Of a stretch of 47,272 nucleotides of DNA, positions 9,360 through 17,963 are shown piece by piece. Where the stretch lies: positions 1-47,272 of the forward strand of contig CAZUXT010000027.1 in NCBI GenBank assembly GCA_964624145.1, in the 5' to 3' direction. The translations under genes and the position numbers were made by a program. Position 1 is the first letter of the stretch; each line of letters begins with the position of its first letter. Origin of the DNA: WJMT01 sp964624145 (GTDB lineage Bacteria > Acidobacteriota > Aminicenantia > Aminicenantales > Aminicenantaceae). The notes beneath the pieces are model-generated. The model was not told the origin of the DNA, searched no databases, and saw nothing but the letters and a program-made list of their open reading frames with translations.

Positions 9360-9716
9360 TTAAACTCTGTAGAACCACATAAGAGGCACCCAGAGGGAGT
9401 GGGCATAAGGAAGTTTTTTGTGGTTGACATAAATATCTGTTTTTTCCCAGTCAACCACAATATTAAAAACCTGGAAAAGACTTTCTGCCTCTTTTGGAGA
9501 AAATGTCACGGAATGGCGGATCCGCTCGCCGGTGCCTTTTTCCTTGTATGTCAAAAGCTTTTTTGCGATTTCAACGGCCTTTTTGTATTTTTTTGAAGGC
9601 TTGTATCCGAATTCAATGGTGATTTTAAAGACCTCTGCATCTGTCCTCTCGCGCAGTATGTTGTCCAGCTTTTCTCTCTCTTCCGGTTCGAGTTCTTGCT
9701 TTGTGTGTTCAGGCAT
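9360..9716 (-). CDS. Hypothetical protein
   Basis: A 118-residue protein I do not recognise. It has a charged N-terminal half (LEPEEREKLDNILRERTDAE) with probable alpha-helices, then a more hydrophobic C-terminal half containing a VVDWEKTDIYVNHKKLPY stretch that looks like beta structure. There is no signal peptide or membrane segment. It is convergent with tnaA and separated from queA by 73 bases in the same direction, so it could be the last gene of the yebC-ruv-queA transcript. Composition and codon use look like its neighbours, supporting a real gene. Confidence 0.72.
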   Translation of the reverse strand: MPEHTKQELEPEEREKLDNILRERTDAEVFKITIEFGYKPSKKYKKAVEIAKKLLTYKEKGTGERIRHSVTFSPKEAESLFQVFNIVVDWEKTDIYVNHKKLPYAHSLWVPLMWFYRV

Positions 9717-9789
9717 CCGGATACATCCTTTTTTTAGGTTAGTTTATCTCTTTATATGACAAGCCGCCCCTTTTGTCAAAGCCAAAAAA

Positions 9790-10821
9790 TCAGATGATAT
9801 ACATGCAGTCGCCGTAGCTGAAAAATCTGAATTTTTCCCTTACGGCTTCCTCATAAGCTTTCATGAGCAGATCGTATCCTGCAAATGAAGCGGTGAGCAT
9901 GAGCAGTGTGGAGCAGGGGAGATGAAAATTGGTCAAAAGTCTGTCCACGATCTTAAATCGGTATCCGGGGTAAATAAAAAGATTTGTCGTGCCCGGACCT
10001 GGTTTTATCATGCCTTCTCCGGCCGCACTTTCCAGGGCCCTTACCGTGGTGGTTCCCACTGAAACCACCGGGTTTGATTCTTGTTTGGCTTTTGTGATCA
10101 TCCGGGCTGACTCTTCACTGATAAAATAATCTTCTGTGAGCATCCGGTGATTTTTTATGTTATTTTCTCTCACCGGTTGAAACGTGGCAAGGCCGACATC
10201 CAGAGTGATATAGGTGAATGGAATTTTTCTTTTTTTAATTTTATTTAAAGTCTCATCTGTAAAATGAAGACCGGCTGTGGGAGCGGCAATGGACCCCTGT
10301 TCCTGCGCATACACCGTCTGGTATCTTTCGAGGTCAGCCGCTTTTAAACCTGTTTCGGATTTCCCCCTTTTTATATAAGGGGGCAGCGGGGCATAGCCGA
10401 TTTTTTTCAATTCCTCGAGCACATTATCTGATACAAAACGCAGCACACGCCGTCCTTCCGGTCCTTTTCCTATGACTTCCCCTTCAAGAGAGGAGGAGAA
10501 TACGATTTTATCTCCCAGCTGTAATTTTTTTGCCGGCCGGCACAGAACTTCCCAGGTTCTCTGCTCTGTTTCTTTTAAGAAAAGAAACTCTATTTCCTTG
10601 CCGCCTTTTTTCCCCCATGTTCTGGCAGGTATGACTTTGGTGTTGTTAAGGACCAGTAAATTGTTTTTTTGCAGATATTTAGGGAAGTCAGTGAACTTTG
10701 TATGCGTGATTTTATTTTTTTCTCTGTGGAGCACCATCATGCGGGATTGTTCTCTTTGGGGGAGAGGCTTTTGGGCAATCAGTTCTTTGGGAAGTTTAAA
10801 GTCAAAATCTTTCAATTCCAT
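9790..10821 (-). CDS. queA: S-adenosylmethionine:tRNA ribosyltransferase-isomerase
   Basis: Transfers the ribosyl moiety of SAM to preQ1 in tRNA to make epoxyqueuosine. The protein starts MELKDFDFKLPKELIAQKPL and contains the family blocks DGL-less FTDFPKYL, PTAGLHFT (residues about 180) and LLTNFHLPCSTLLMLTASFAG near the C-terminus. An in-frame ATG at 10842 would add seven residues. I prefer 10821, which has a purine-rich GAGAGAGA tract upstream and matches family starts, giving 343 residues. It follows ruvB by about 32 bases in the common yebC-ruvC-ruvA-ruvB-queA arrangement. Confidence 0.96.
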   Translation of the reverse strand: MELKDFDFKLPKELIAQKPLPQREQSRMMVLHREKNKITHTKFTDFPKYLQKNNLLVLNNTKVIPARTWGKKGGKEIEFLFLKETEQRTWEVLCRPAKKLQLGDKIVFSSSLEGEVIGKGPEGRRVLRFVSDNVLEELKKIGYAPLPPYIKRGKSETGLKAADLERYQTVYAQEQGSIAAPTAGLHFTDETLNKIKKRKIPFTYITLDVGLATFQPVRENNIKNHRMLTEDYFISEESARMITKAKQESNPVVSVGTTTVRALESAAGEGMIKPGPGTTNLFIYPGYRFKIVDRLLTNFHLPCSTLLMLTASFAGYDLLMKAYEEAVREKFRFFSYGDCMYII

Positions 10822-10853
10822 CTGAGATCTCTCTCTCGTCATTCAGGGATAGA

Positions 10854-11909
10854 TCATGATTCTTGATCTTTATTGAAGAGTCTTTTTTGAGGATTCGAAG
10901 AACTTTTTTTGTACCCCAGATGTTCGTAGGCTTTTTGTGTGGCACAGCGCCCTCTTGTGGTCCTTTCAAGGAATCCGATGCGCATAAGAAAGGGTTCGTA
11001 GATGGATTCTATGGTGTCTTTTTCTTCGTCTATGGCTGCGGATATGGTATTGATCCCTACAGGCCCGCCTGAGAAATTTTCTATTATGGTTGAGAGGATC
11101 TTCCTATCTACGTCATCCAGCCCCATGGAGTCCACTTCCATCATGTCAAGGGCTTTAACAGCTTCTTCAGAGGTTATTTTCCCGTCTGCAATGACATCTG
11201 CGTAGTCCCTGACCCTTCTGAGAAGCCTGTTGGCGACTCTGGGAGTTCCTCTGGACCTACTGGCTATCTGAGCCGCTCCCTGGTCTGTGATGCTTACATT
11301 TAAAATGGAAGCGGACCTTTTAATGATGTCTTTCAGATACTTTTCATCATAGAAGTCGAGCCTGTTGATGATTCCAAACCGGCTTCTTAAAGGAGGAGTG
11401 ATATGTCCGGCACGGGTAGTGGCCCCAATGAGAGTGAATTTTTTGAGTTTGAGTTTATGACTCCGCGCGCTGGGCCCCTGTCCTATAACGATATCAAGAC
11501 TGTAGTCCTCCATGGCAGAATACAGAATTTCTTCCACTGAAGGATGGAGGCGGTGGATCTCATCGATAAAAAGGACTTCCTTGTTCTGCAGATTTGTCAG
11601 GATCGCAGAAAGGTCGCCGATTTTTTCTATAACCGGGCCTGAGGTGGGTTTTATCCCCACTCCCATTTGTTTGGCAATGATGAAAGAAAGACTGGTCTTT
11701 CCAAGACCCGGAGGTCCGTAAAGCAGTACATGGTCCAGACTATCTTTTCTTTTCAAAGCCGCTTTTATGAATATATTCAGCTTCTTTTTAATGGTCTCCT
11801 GGCCGATAAATTCGTCGAATGTCTCAGGACGAAGATTGTCTTCGAATTTGAGGTCCTCTTTGGTCCGGACAGGATTAAGCACCGTATTGACGTGTTGTTC
11901 TTTTTTCAT
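10854..11909 (-). CDS. ruvB: Holliday junction branch-migration ATPase RuvB
   Basis: Hexameric AAA+ motor that drives branch migration with RuvA. Walker A is GPPGLGKTS, Walker B LFIDEIHRL, sensor I GATTRAG, and the C-terminal winged-helix domain has GGPVGINTISAAI. The reading frame is open to a TTG at 11942, inside the ruvA 3' end. I place the start at the ATG at 11909 (MKKEQHVN), giving 351 residues, close to the family norm. Neither start has a strong ribosome site, so translational coupling to ruvA is likely and the exact start is uncertain by 11 residues. Confidence 0.96.
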   Translation of the reverse strand: MKKEQHVNTVLNPVRTKEDLKFEDNLRPETFDEFIGQETIKKKLNIFIKAALKRKDSLDHVLLYGPPGLGKTSLSFIIAKQMGVGIKPTSGPVIEKIGDLSAILTNLQNKEVLFIDEIHRLHPSVEEILYSAMEDYSLDIVIGQGPSARSHKLKLKKFTLIGATTRAGHITPPLRSRFGIINRLDFYDEKYLKDIIKRSASILNVSITDQGAAQIASRSRGTPRVANRLLRRVRDYADVIADGKITSEEAVKALDMMEVDSMGLDDVDRKILSTIIENFSGGPVGINTISAAIDEEKDTIESIYEPFLMRIGFLERTTRGRCATQKAYEHLGYKKSSSNPQKRLFNKDQES

Positions 11910-11928
11910 CGCTGTTTCTATCTTAAGA

Positions 11929-12516
11929 TTATATTTTTGCAAGCCTCATCAGGCTTTCTTTAAGCAGTTTTTCAAATCCAGCCTCTTTTCCCAGGTTTTT
12001 TATGGCTTCGTCAACAATATCATAAACTTCTTTTCTTTTGAATCCCAAATTGGTTAGGGCAGAGAGCAGCTCCTCTTTTTCTTTTGATATTCCGGTAGTC
12101 AGTATTTTTTCTTTATCCGCAAGTTTCCCCTGTAGTTCCAGGGCGATACGCATGGCTGTCTTTCTGCCTATTCCGGGAACCAGGGATATTCTGTCTATAT
12201 CGCTTTTTTTTATGGATTCCTCAAGGTCGGAAACGCCGATTCCCGAGAGTATGTTCAGGGCTATCTTCGGGCCTATACCGGATATATTTATGAGTTTCAG
12301 GAACAGTTCTTTTTCTTTCTTAGTTAAAAAGCCAAAAAGAGAAATGGACGTATCTGTGAGGTGTGTATAGATATAAAGCTCTGTCTCATCGCCGATTTCC
12401 CCCAGTTCAAGATAGGTTGACAGAGGTATTCCCGCACAGTATCCCACGCCCCGGATATCAAGCACCACTTCATCGGGGTTTTTGTTTATCAAAATGCCTT
12501 TGAGATAGGATATCAT
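11929..12516 (-). CDS. ruvA: Holliday junction recognition protein RuvA
   Basis: Tetrameric protein that binds the four-way junction and loads RuvB. The 195-residue chain starts MISYLKGILINKNPDEVVLDI (OB fold), has two helix-hairpin-helix motifs (NISGIGPKIALNIL and LVPGIGRKTAMRIA), and a C-terminal three-helix domain (ELLSALTNLGFKRKEV) that contacts RuvB. Length is normal. It lies between ruvC and ruvB in the same orientation. Confidence 0.96.
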   Translation of the reverse strand: MISYLKGILINKNPDEVVLDIRGVGYCAGIPLSTYLELGEIGDETELYIYTHLTDTSISLFGFLTKKEKELFLKLINISGIGPKIALNILSGIGVSDLEESIKKSDIDRISLVPGIGRKTAMRIALELQGKLADKEKILTTGISKEKEELLSALTNLGFKRKEVYDIVDEAIKNLGKEAGFEKLLKESLMRLAKI

Positions 12517-12539
12517 GGTGTTCCTTTATGTATATATTT

Positions 12540-13034
12540 TTATGCGCCCTTTATTTTGTCAAGAAAAATTCTGGAATTAAGGTGGCAGAAGGCCGTAGCC
12601 AGAGCATCAGAGGCATCCTCTTCAATTTTTTCATCCTGAATATGCAAAAGCGTCCTGATCATGCTCTGGACTTGATTTTTATCAGCCCGGCCGTAACCTG
12701 TCACCGCTTTTTTTATTTCTAATGGGGAATATTCATACAAGGGGCATTGATTGGAAGCTACGGCTATAAGAGCGGCCCCTCTGACCTGGCCCAGTGTAAT
12801 GGCGGTTTTGACGTTTCTGGCGTAGAAGAGATTTTCAATAGCGATCTCGTCCGGATTATAGGTTTTTATTATGGAATCGATCTCTGTCTTTATTTCATTG
12901 AGTTTGTCAAGGAGGGGGGCTTTTTGGGATGGTTTTATCACTCCGTACTTTATGATTTTGAGTGCCTGGCTGTCCTGTTCAATAATTCCGTATCCGGTTG
13001 CTCTTAAACTGGGATCTATTCCTAGAATTTTCAT
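12540..13034 (-). CDS. ruvC: Crossover junction endodeoxyribonuclease RuvC
   Basis: Resolves Holliday junctions. The 164-residue protein shows the four acidic catalytic residues in family positions: D7 in GIDPS, E67 in AIENLFYARN, and D140 and D143 in EEDASDALA. Start at 13034 (MKILGIDPS) is the standard one. It lies between yebC and ruvA, completing a full RuvABC set in one transcript. Confidence 0.97.
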   Translation of the reverse strand: MKILGIDPSLRATGYGIIEQDSQALKIIKYGVIKPSQKAPLLDKLNEIKTEIDSIIKTYNPDEIAIENLFYARNVKTAITLGQVRGAALIAVASNQCPLYEYSPLEIKKAVTGYGRADKNQVQSMIRTLLHIQDEKIEEDASDALATAFCHLNSRIFLDKIKGA

Positions 13035-13098
13035 GGGTTCCTTAACGCTTAAATGTCATGGCGACTTTTAAGATATACGGCGGTCTCATTAAGCTTCT

Positions 13099-13848
13099 TT
13101 ACTGAGAATACTGCTCGATTTCTTTTTCGTCGATATCAAAATTAGCCCAGACGTTCTGGACATCGTCATGGTCTTCCAGTTCTTCGATCAGATTAAGGCA
13201 CTGCTGTGCTTTTTTGCCCTCCAGTTTGACATAGTTCTGCGGAATATAACTGATGCTGGAAGTGTCCATTTCTATTTTGTTTTCTTGGAGAGAGTTGTTT
13301 ACTGAGTCATAGTCTTTTGGAGATGTGATGATTTCCCAATTGCTTCCGTCGTCTCTCATGTCTTCAGCTCCTGCTTCCAGGATGAGATCCATGAGGTCAT
13401 CTTCAGAAGCTTCTGATTTGGCCACTACGATATATCCTTTTCGGTCGAACATCCATGCCACACAGCCCGATTCACCGATATTGCCTCCGTGTTTGGAGAA
13501 AACGTGTCTTAACTCAGAGACAGTGCGGTTTTTGTTGTCTGTCAGCGTTTCAATAAAAACAGCGACTCCGCCCGGGGCATAACCTTCGTAGGTTATTTCT
13601 TCGTAGTTGATACCTTCCAGTTCACCGGTCCCTTTTTTTATGGCCCTGTCTATGTTATCGGCGGGCATGTTGACAGACTTGGCATGATCTATTGCCTGGC
13701 GCAGTCTTGCATTCTTATCAGGGTCTCCACCTTTCAAGCGTGCGGAAACAGATATTTCTTTGATGATCTTCGTGAAAGCTTTTCCCCTTTTGGCATCCTG
13801 GGCAGCTTTTTTATGTTTAATGGAATGCCATTTTGAGTGTCCTGACAT
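13099..13848 (-). CDS. yebC: YebC/PmpR family regulatory protein (TACO1-like)
   Basis: A 249-residue protein starting MSGHSKWHSIKHKKAAQDAKRG, the hallmark of the YebC/TACO1 family. Members have been described as transcriptional regulators and, more recently, as ribosome-associated factors that help translate proline-rich stretches. The internal YEGYAPGGVA and VFSKHGGNIGESGCVAWMF blocks are intact. It is the first gene of the yebC-ruvC-ruvA-ruvB-queA run; the long gap upstream (13849-14316) should hold its promoter. Confidence 0.96.
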   Translation of the reverse strand: MSGHSKWHSIKHKKAAQDAKRGKAFTKIIKEISVSARLKGGDPDKNARLRQAIDHAKSVNMPADNIDRAIKKGTGELEGINYEEITYEGYAPGGVAVFIETLTDNKNRTVSELRHVFSKHGGNIGESGCVAWMFDRKGYIVVAKSEASEDDLMDLILEAGAEDMRDDGSNWEIITSPKDYDSVNNSLQENKIEMDTSSISYIPQNYVKLEGKKAQQCLNLIEELEDHDDVQNVWANFDIDEKEIEQYSQ

Positions 13849-13938
13849 GATGACTCCTTATTATGTGATGGACTAGAAAAATTTTAACATAATTACAGAT
13901 ATAATGAAAGCTATCGAATCCTGGCCATTCATAAAATA

Positions 13939-13956
13939 TGTATGCGTTTCCATACA
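13939..13956. promoter_or_regulatory. Short inverted repeat upstream of yebC
   Basis: TGTATG and CATACA form a perfect 6-base inverted repeat with a 6-base spacer, in AT-rich DNA about 90 bases upstream of yebC. It could be a dyad operator or a small hairpin. Nothing ties it to a specific regulator, and a repeat this short may be chance. Confidence 0.25.
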
Positions 13957-14063
13957 CATTTACCATGATCGACTTTCTTAACATTGTTACTCTATCAAGA
14001 ACATGATTTTGACTTTAATTCCTGATACGACTTTAATTTTATGTATACATATTTTACCTTACA

Positions 14064-14165
14064 GGCGAGCCGATCTCACAGCATCTGCTTCGTTGCAGGG
14101 CATTCGCGGTGAAGGACCACAGCTTCATACCCTGCGCCTCGCATCTGCAGCAACCTCGACTCGTG
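14064..14165. repeat. Long imperfect inverted repeat, possible MITE/REP-like element or structured RNA
   Basis: In the 468-base gap between yebC and mnmA, a GC-rich block stands out from AT-rich surroundings. Its left half (from GGCGAGCCGAT to CGCGGTG) aligns with the reverse complement of its right half along roughly 48 bases with one single-base gap, including a shared GCAGGG core at 14095-14100. Transcribed from either strand it would fold into a long, interrupted stem. There is no open frame of note. The rest of the gap is AT-rich and must hold the divergent yebC and mnmA promoters; I see no other feature in it. Confidence 0.5.
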
Positions 14166-14316
14166 AATAACCAGGATTACATTCATGCTTCCCGATGTCT
14201 AAATCTTCAATGTCGCTTCAGCTATACCTGAATTTCATTGGATTCCTTAATATAATATAATAGAAAATATTTGGTATTGATCATGATAAATTAATAGAGG
14301 GATACAGGCTGATTTT

Positions 14317-15390
14317 ATGAATAATAATAAGAAGAAGGTGTTAGTGGCAATGAGCGGCGGGGTCGATTCCTCGGTCGCAGCAGCCCTATTGAAACAAAAG
14401 GGATTCGAGGTAGTAGGGCTCTATATGAACTTTTTGCCTCGAACAGCCGGGGAAAATGGTCCTATATCAGAGGAAAAATCTGCCGAAGCCGCTGCGTCCA
14501 TAGGTATTGAGCACTACACGGTTGACTTGAGTAAAGAGTTTAACAAAAGGATTATCAACTACTTCGTAAAAGAATACACTCTCGGGAACACACCTAATCC
14601 CTGTGTGGTATGCAATGACCGTATGAAATTCGCTGCGCTTTTAACGGAAAGCCGGAAAGCAGGAGCTTCTTGCATTGCGACCGGGCACTATGTGAGGATC
14701 GGCAGGGATCCGGATACCAGCGGGTTTTATATAAAAAGAGCTGCAGATAAGAAAAAGGACCAGTCTTATTTTCTTTATCTTTTATTACAGAAACAACTAT
14801 CACGGACACTGATGCCCCTTGGGGATAAAAGCAAAGCCTGGGTTATAGAGATGGCGGAAACACTCGATCTTCCTACAGCCCGTCAAAAAGAAAGTCAGGA
14901 GATCTGTTTTATACCCGATAATGACTATGTGAGTTTTATAAAGAAAAAAACAACGGCTGGCTTTTCTGAAGGCCCTATAATGGATAAAGGGGGGCATGTT
15001 CTGGGAAAGCACCGGGGATACGCCCGATTCACCATAGGTCAGCGAAGGGGCCTGCGCCTCTCCGCTCCCCATCCTCTCTATGTATTAGACATAGACCCGG
15101 AAAAAAACGCCGTGATCGTAGGGCCTGAGGAAAGTCTCTACAAGAAAGCATTCAAAGCTGACCGCCTCAACTGGATATCAGGCCAAACCTTAGAATCTTC
15201 CCTTTTAGTGAAAGCTCAGATAAGATACAACCACAAAGCGCAGGAGGCTGTTGTAAGCCCCAAAGGACCGGGGATGGTTCAGGTTGAATTCAAAAATCCG
15301 CAGAGAGCTGTGACTCCGGGACAGTCAGTCGTATTTTATGAGGGGGATACACTCTTAGGGGGCGGGACCATTATCAGGGATCAATCCTGA
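14317..15390 (+). CDS. mnmA: tRNA-specific 2-thiouridylase MnmA
   Basis: Thiolates U34 of Lys, Glu and Gln tRNAs. The PP-loop SGGVDSS is at residues 13-19. The catalytic cysteines are visible as C99 in NPCVVCN (C96 is also present) and C197 in SQEICFIPDNDY. The GHYVRI and GQRRGL blocks are intact, and 357 residues is the usual length. It stands alone on the plus strand and ends ten bases from a convergent gene. Confidence 0.96.
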   Translation: MNNNKKKVLVAMSGGVDSSVAAALLKQKGFEVVGLYMNFLPRTAGENGPISEEKSAEAAASIGIEHYTVDLSKEFNKRIINYFVKEYTLGNTPNPCVVCNDRMKFAALLTESRKAGASCIATGHYVRIGRDPDTSGFYIKRAADKKKDQSYFLYLLLQKQLSRTLMPLGDKSKAWVIEMAETLDLPTARQKESQEICFIPDNDYVSFIKKKTTAGFSEGPIMDKGGHVLGKHRGYARFTIGQRRGLRLSAPHPLYVLDIDPEKNAVIVGPEESLYKKAFKADRLNWISGQTLESSLLVKAQIRYNHKAQEAVVSPKGPGMVQVEFKNPQRAVTPGQSVVFYEGDTLLGGGTIIRDQS

Positions 15391-15399
15391 GACAATACT

Positions 15400-15693
15400 C
15401 TATTTTTTTCCGATAGACCGGAGCTTTTTATCCACTGATGAGTCTTTATCCAACCGGTGGTCTATGTGAAGGTCAACATGAATCCTTTTCACATTCATGT
15501 CAACCAGTTTTTTATGGGTTTTTTCAATGACATCAAACAAGCTTTTCAGATCAGGTGCTTCTATGGTCGTGGACATGCCGCCGGTGTAGCTTTTCAATCC
15601 TGAGCTTTCAATGATTTTTATCACTTCCTTCACATATTTGCTGACTGATGCCCCTTCACTTGTAGGGAAAATGGCCAGGGATGCGATGATCAT
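15400..15693 (-). CDS. MTH1187-family thiamine-binding protein
   Basis: A 97-residue protein starting MIIASLAIFPTSEGASVSKYV with the TGGMSTTIEA and HVDLHIDHR segments. This matches the small ferredoxin-fold MTH1187/YkoF-like family (DUF77) thought to bind thiamine or hydroxymethylpyrimidine. It lies 12 bases downstream of the Rrf2 regulator in the same direction and is probably co-transcribed. No thiamine transporter is adjacent, so the ligand assignment rests on family knowledge only. Confidence 0.85.
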   Translation of the reverse strand: MIIASLAIFPTSEGASVSKYVKEVIKIIESSGLKSYTGGMSTTIEAPDLKSLFDVIEKTHKKLVDMNVKRIHVDLHIDHRLDKDSSVDKKLRSIGKK

Positions 15694-15705
15694 TTTGCTT
15701 GTCCT

Positions 15706-16143
15706 TTATTTCTTTTGAGTCTTCTTTTTTTTGGTACGCTTCACCAGGTCTTCAAGAGTAATGCTTTCGAAATACTTTTTGAGTATTGAGCTGGCTTCTT
15801 TCCATACATCATGGGTTGCGCAGACAGGAATGCGCTGGCAGTATTCGTCGTCTTCCACACATTCGACCAGACAGCAGGGCCCCTCAAGGGCTTTCAGTAT
15901 CTCAATCAGTTTGATTTTTAATGGAGGCCTTGCCAGTTTATACCCGCCTCCGGCCCCCCTGATGCTTTTCACCAGCTTGTTCAGCTTAAGGGGGATAATG
16001 ATCTGTTCCAGATACCGGATTGAGATATTTTCCTCTTTTGAGAGATTCTTCAATACAATGGAGTAGCCGCCGCTGTCATAATGCTTTGCCAGGTTGAGCA
16101 TAAGCCTTGTGCCGTAGCGGCCTTTTGTGGAAAGTCTAATCAT
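15706..16143 (-). CDS. Rrf2-family transcriptional regulator, probable Fe-S sensor
   Basis: A 145-residue IscR-like protein. The N-terminal winged helix starts MIRLSTKGRYGTRLMLNLA, with the recognition helix in ENISIRYLEQII and the wing GAGGGYKLARP. A cysteine cluster (C90, C91, C95, C102, C108, with H111) lies where IscR carries its [2Fe-2S] ligands, so cluster-dependent DNA binding is likely. It is transcribed divergently from the ior operon, 217 bases away, and is the obvious candidate to control it in response to redox or Fe-S status. Confidence 0.92.
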   Translation of the reverse strand: MIRLSTKGRYGTRLMLNLAKHYDSGGYSIVLKNLSKEENISIRYLEQIIIPLKLNKLVKSIRGAGGGYKLARPPLKIKLIEILKALEGPCCLVECVEDDEYCQRIPVCATHDVWKEASSILKKYFESITLEDLVKRTKKKKTQKK

Positions 16144-16253
16144 TTTTTGACCTCATTATTGAATCAAGATTGCTAAAAACAAACCATATTTTCCTTATTT
16201 TAGCATAAATATATAGAAATTATAAGAATTAATCAATATTCGTTCCGTTTATC

Positions 16254-16282
16254 TTGACACTTCCTTGTTTTGATTATATTCT
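16254..16282 (+). promoter_or_regulatory. Probable sigma-70-type promoter of the ior operon
   Basis: TTGACA (16254-16259) and TATTCT (16277-16282) are separated by 17 bases, about 80 bases upstream of iorA. The intergenic region is otherwise AT-rich and shared with the divergent Rrf2 gene. A regulator site probably overlaps it, but no clear dyad could be assigned. Confidence 0.5.
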
Positions 16283-16360
16283 ATTTTCTTTATTAAAATT
16301 AAATATTCATTTTATACGTTTATATGGTTTACCTCAGATAATACAATAAGGAAAATTTTC

Positions 16361-17962
16361 ATGAAAAACAAACTATTATTAGGAGATGAAGCGGCTGCTT
16401 TAGGCGCGGTTCATGCGGGAATCACAGCCGGATATTCTTATCCCGGCACGCCGGCGTCAGAAGTAATGGAATACTTGATCAAAGCTTCCGGTGACGGAAG
16501 ATTCAAGGCAAACTGGTGTGTCAATGAGAAAGTAGCCTATGAAGAAGCTCTCGGAGTCTCTTTTGCCGGCAAAAGAGCGCTTGTATCCATGAAGCATGTA
16601 GGGCTCAATGTAGCGGCAGACCCTTTCATGAATTCCAGTATCACCCGGATAAACGGGGGGCTCGTGGTGTTGGTGGCAGATGACCCTGGAATGCACAGCT
16701 CCCAGAATGAGCAGGACACACGTTATTATGCGCAGTTTGCACAAATTATCTGTCTGGAACCGAGCTCCCATCAGGAAGCCTATGATATGGCAAGGAAGGC
16801 CTTTGACCTGTCTGAATCTTTTCATATACCGGTGGTGCTCCGGATGGTCACCCGCCTCGCTCACAGCAGAGGCCAGATAACGGAAAGACCGGCAAGGGAA
16901 AAGAACAAAACGAAAAGGGGAGCCGGCAAGGACTGGACCCTTCTTCCTGTCAATGCACGCCGGAGATTTGCCTCTCTTATGAAAGAACAGAAGATGCTTG
17001 TAAAGTTTTCTCAGGGTTCTCCCTTTAATTCGCTTGACCTTAACAAACAGAACAAAAAATTGGGAATCCTCGCATCAGGCATAGGTTATAACTATGTGAT
17101 GGAGAATATAAAGGAATTCTCTCCGGCTCCATCCGTTCTCAAGATATCCACTTATCCGCTTCCTCAGAGCCTTGTTCAAGAACTGGCGGAGCATGTGGAC
17201 AGCATTTTAATAGTTGAAGAAGGATATCCTTTCATAGAAAGAAACATGAAGGGTCTTTTCGGAATCAAAGGAAAAACGATATCGGGCAAGCTGGACGGAG
17301 TTCTTCCGATAACCGGGGAGCTCAATCCGGATCTGGTGAGAAAAGCCATGGGATTAAGCTCTCTTCAGGGGGAAAATCCAATGCCAGACTGGATCCCCGG
17401 CCGCCCTCCGCAGTTATGCCAGGGCTGCCCTCATATAGATACTTTCAAGGCTTTAACCAGGGCTCTGGGAACCTATCCCAAAGCGGTCGTTTTCAGCGAT
17501 ATCGGATGCTATACTCTGGGGGCCCTGCCGCCCTATAATGCGGTAGACACATGTGTGTGCATGGGCGCCAGTGTCTCCATGAGCAAGGGTGGATCAGAAG
17601 CAGGCATTTATCCCTGTGTCGGAGTGATAGGGGATTCCACTTTTATTCATTCCGGGATCACACCCCTTCTGGATGCGGCTTCTGCGGATACGAACATGAC
17701 GGTCTTGATTTTGGATAATTCAACAGTGGCTATGACCGGAGGTCAGCCCACAGTAGCGACAGGGGAAAAACTGGAAAATATCATAAGAGGATTAGGAGTT
17801 GATTTGAGACACATAAGAAGGATCGTGCCTTTGAAGAAGAACCTGGAAGAAAATGTAGAGATCATTAAAGAGGAGATCGAACATCCGGGACTGTCTGTCA
17901 TCATTTCCTTCCGAGCCTGTATATATGAAGCAAGAAAAAGAAAAAAAGGAGTCAAAAAGTAA
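16361..17962 (+). CDS. iorA: Indolepyruvate ferredoxin oxidoreductase alpha subunit, short form without ferredoxin domain
   Basis: Oxidatively decarboxylates aryl-2-oxoacids to aryl-acetyl-CoA with TPP and reduced ferredoxin as product. The N-terminal pyrimidine-domain block AGITAGYSYPGTPASEVMEY, LCQGCPH near residue 350 and the TPP/Mg motif starting GDSTFIHSG near residue 424, with LILDN about 25 residues on, are present. The chain stops at 533 residues with a lysine/arginine-rich tail. The usual C-terminal two-cluster ferredoxin domain with its CxxCxxC motifs is missing. AAGGA lies upstream of the ATG. A separate electron carrier would be needed. Followed by iorB and an acyl-CoA synthetase. 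Confidence 0.93.
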   Translation: MKNKLLLGDEAAALGAVHAGITAGYSYPGTPASEVMEYLIKASGDGRFKANWCVNEKVAYEEALGVSFAGKRALVSMKHVGLNVAADPFMNSSITRINGGLVVLVADDPGMHSSQNEQDTRYYAQFAQIICLEPSSHQEAYDMARKAFDLSESFHIPVVLRMVTRLAHSRGQITERPAREKNKTKRGAGKDWTLLPVNARRRFASLMKEQKMLVKFSQGSPFNSLDLNKQNKKLGILASGIGYNYVMENIKEFSPAPSVLKISTYPLPQSLVQELAEHVDSILIVEEGYPFIERNMKGLFGIKGKTISGKLDGVLPITGELNPDLVRKAMGLSSLQGENPMPDWIPGRPPQLCQGCPHIDTFKALTRALGTYPKAVVFSDIGCYTLGALPPYNAVDTCVCMGASVSMSKGGSEAGIYPCVGVIGDSTFIHSGITPLLDAASADTNMTVLILDNSTVAMTGGQPTVATGEKLENIIRGLGVDLRHIRRIVPLKKNLEENVEIIKEEIEHPGLSVIISFRACIYEARKRKKGVKK

Positions 17963-17963
17963 A

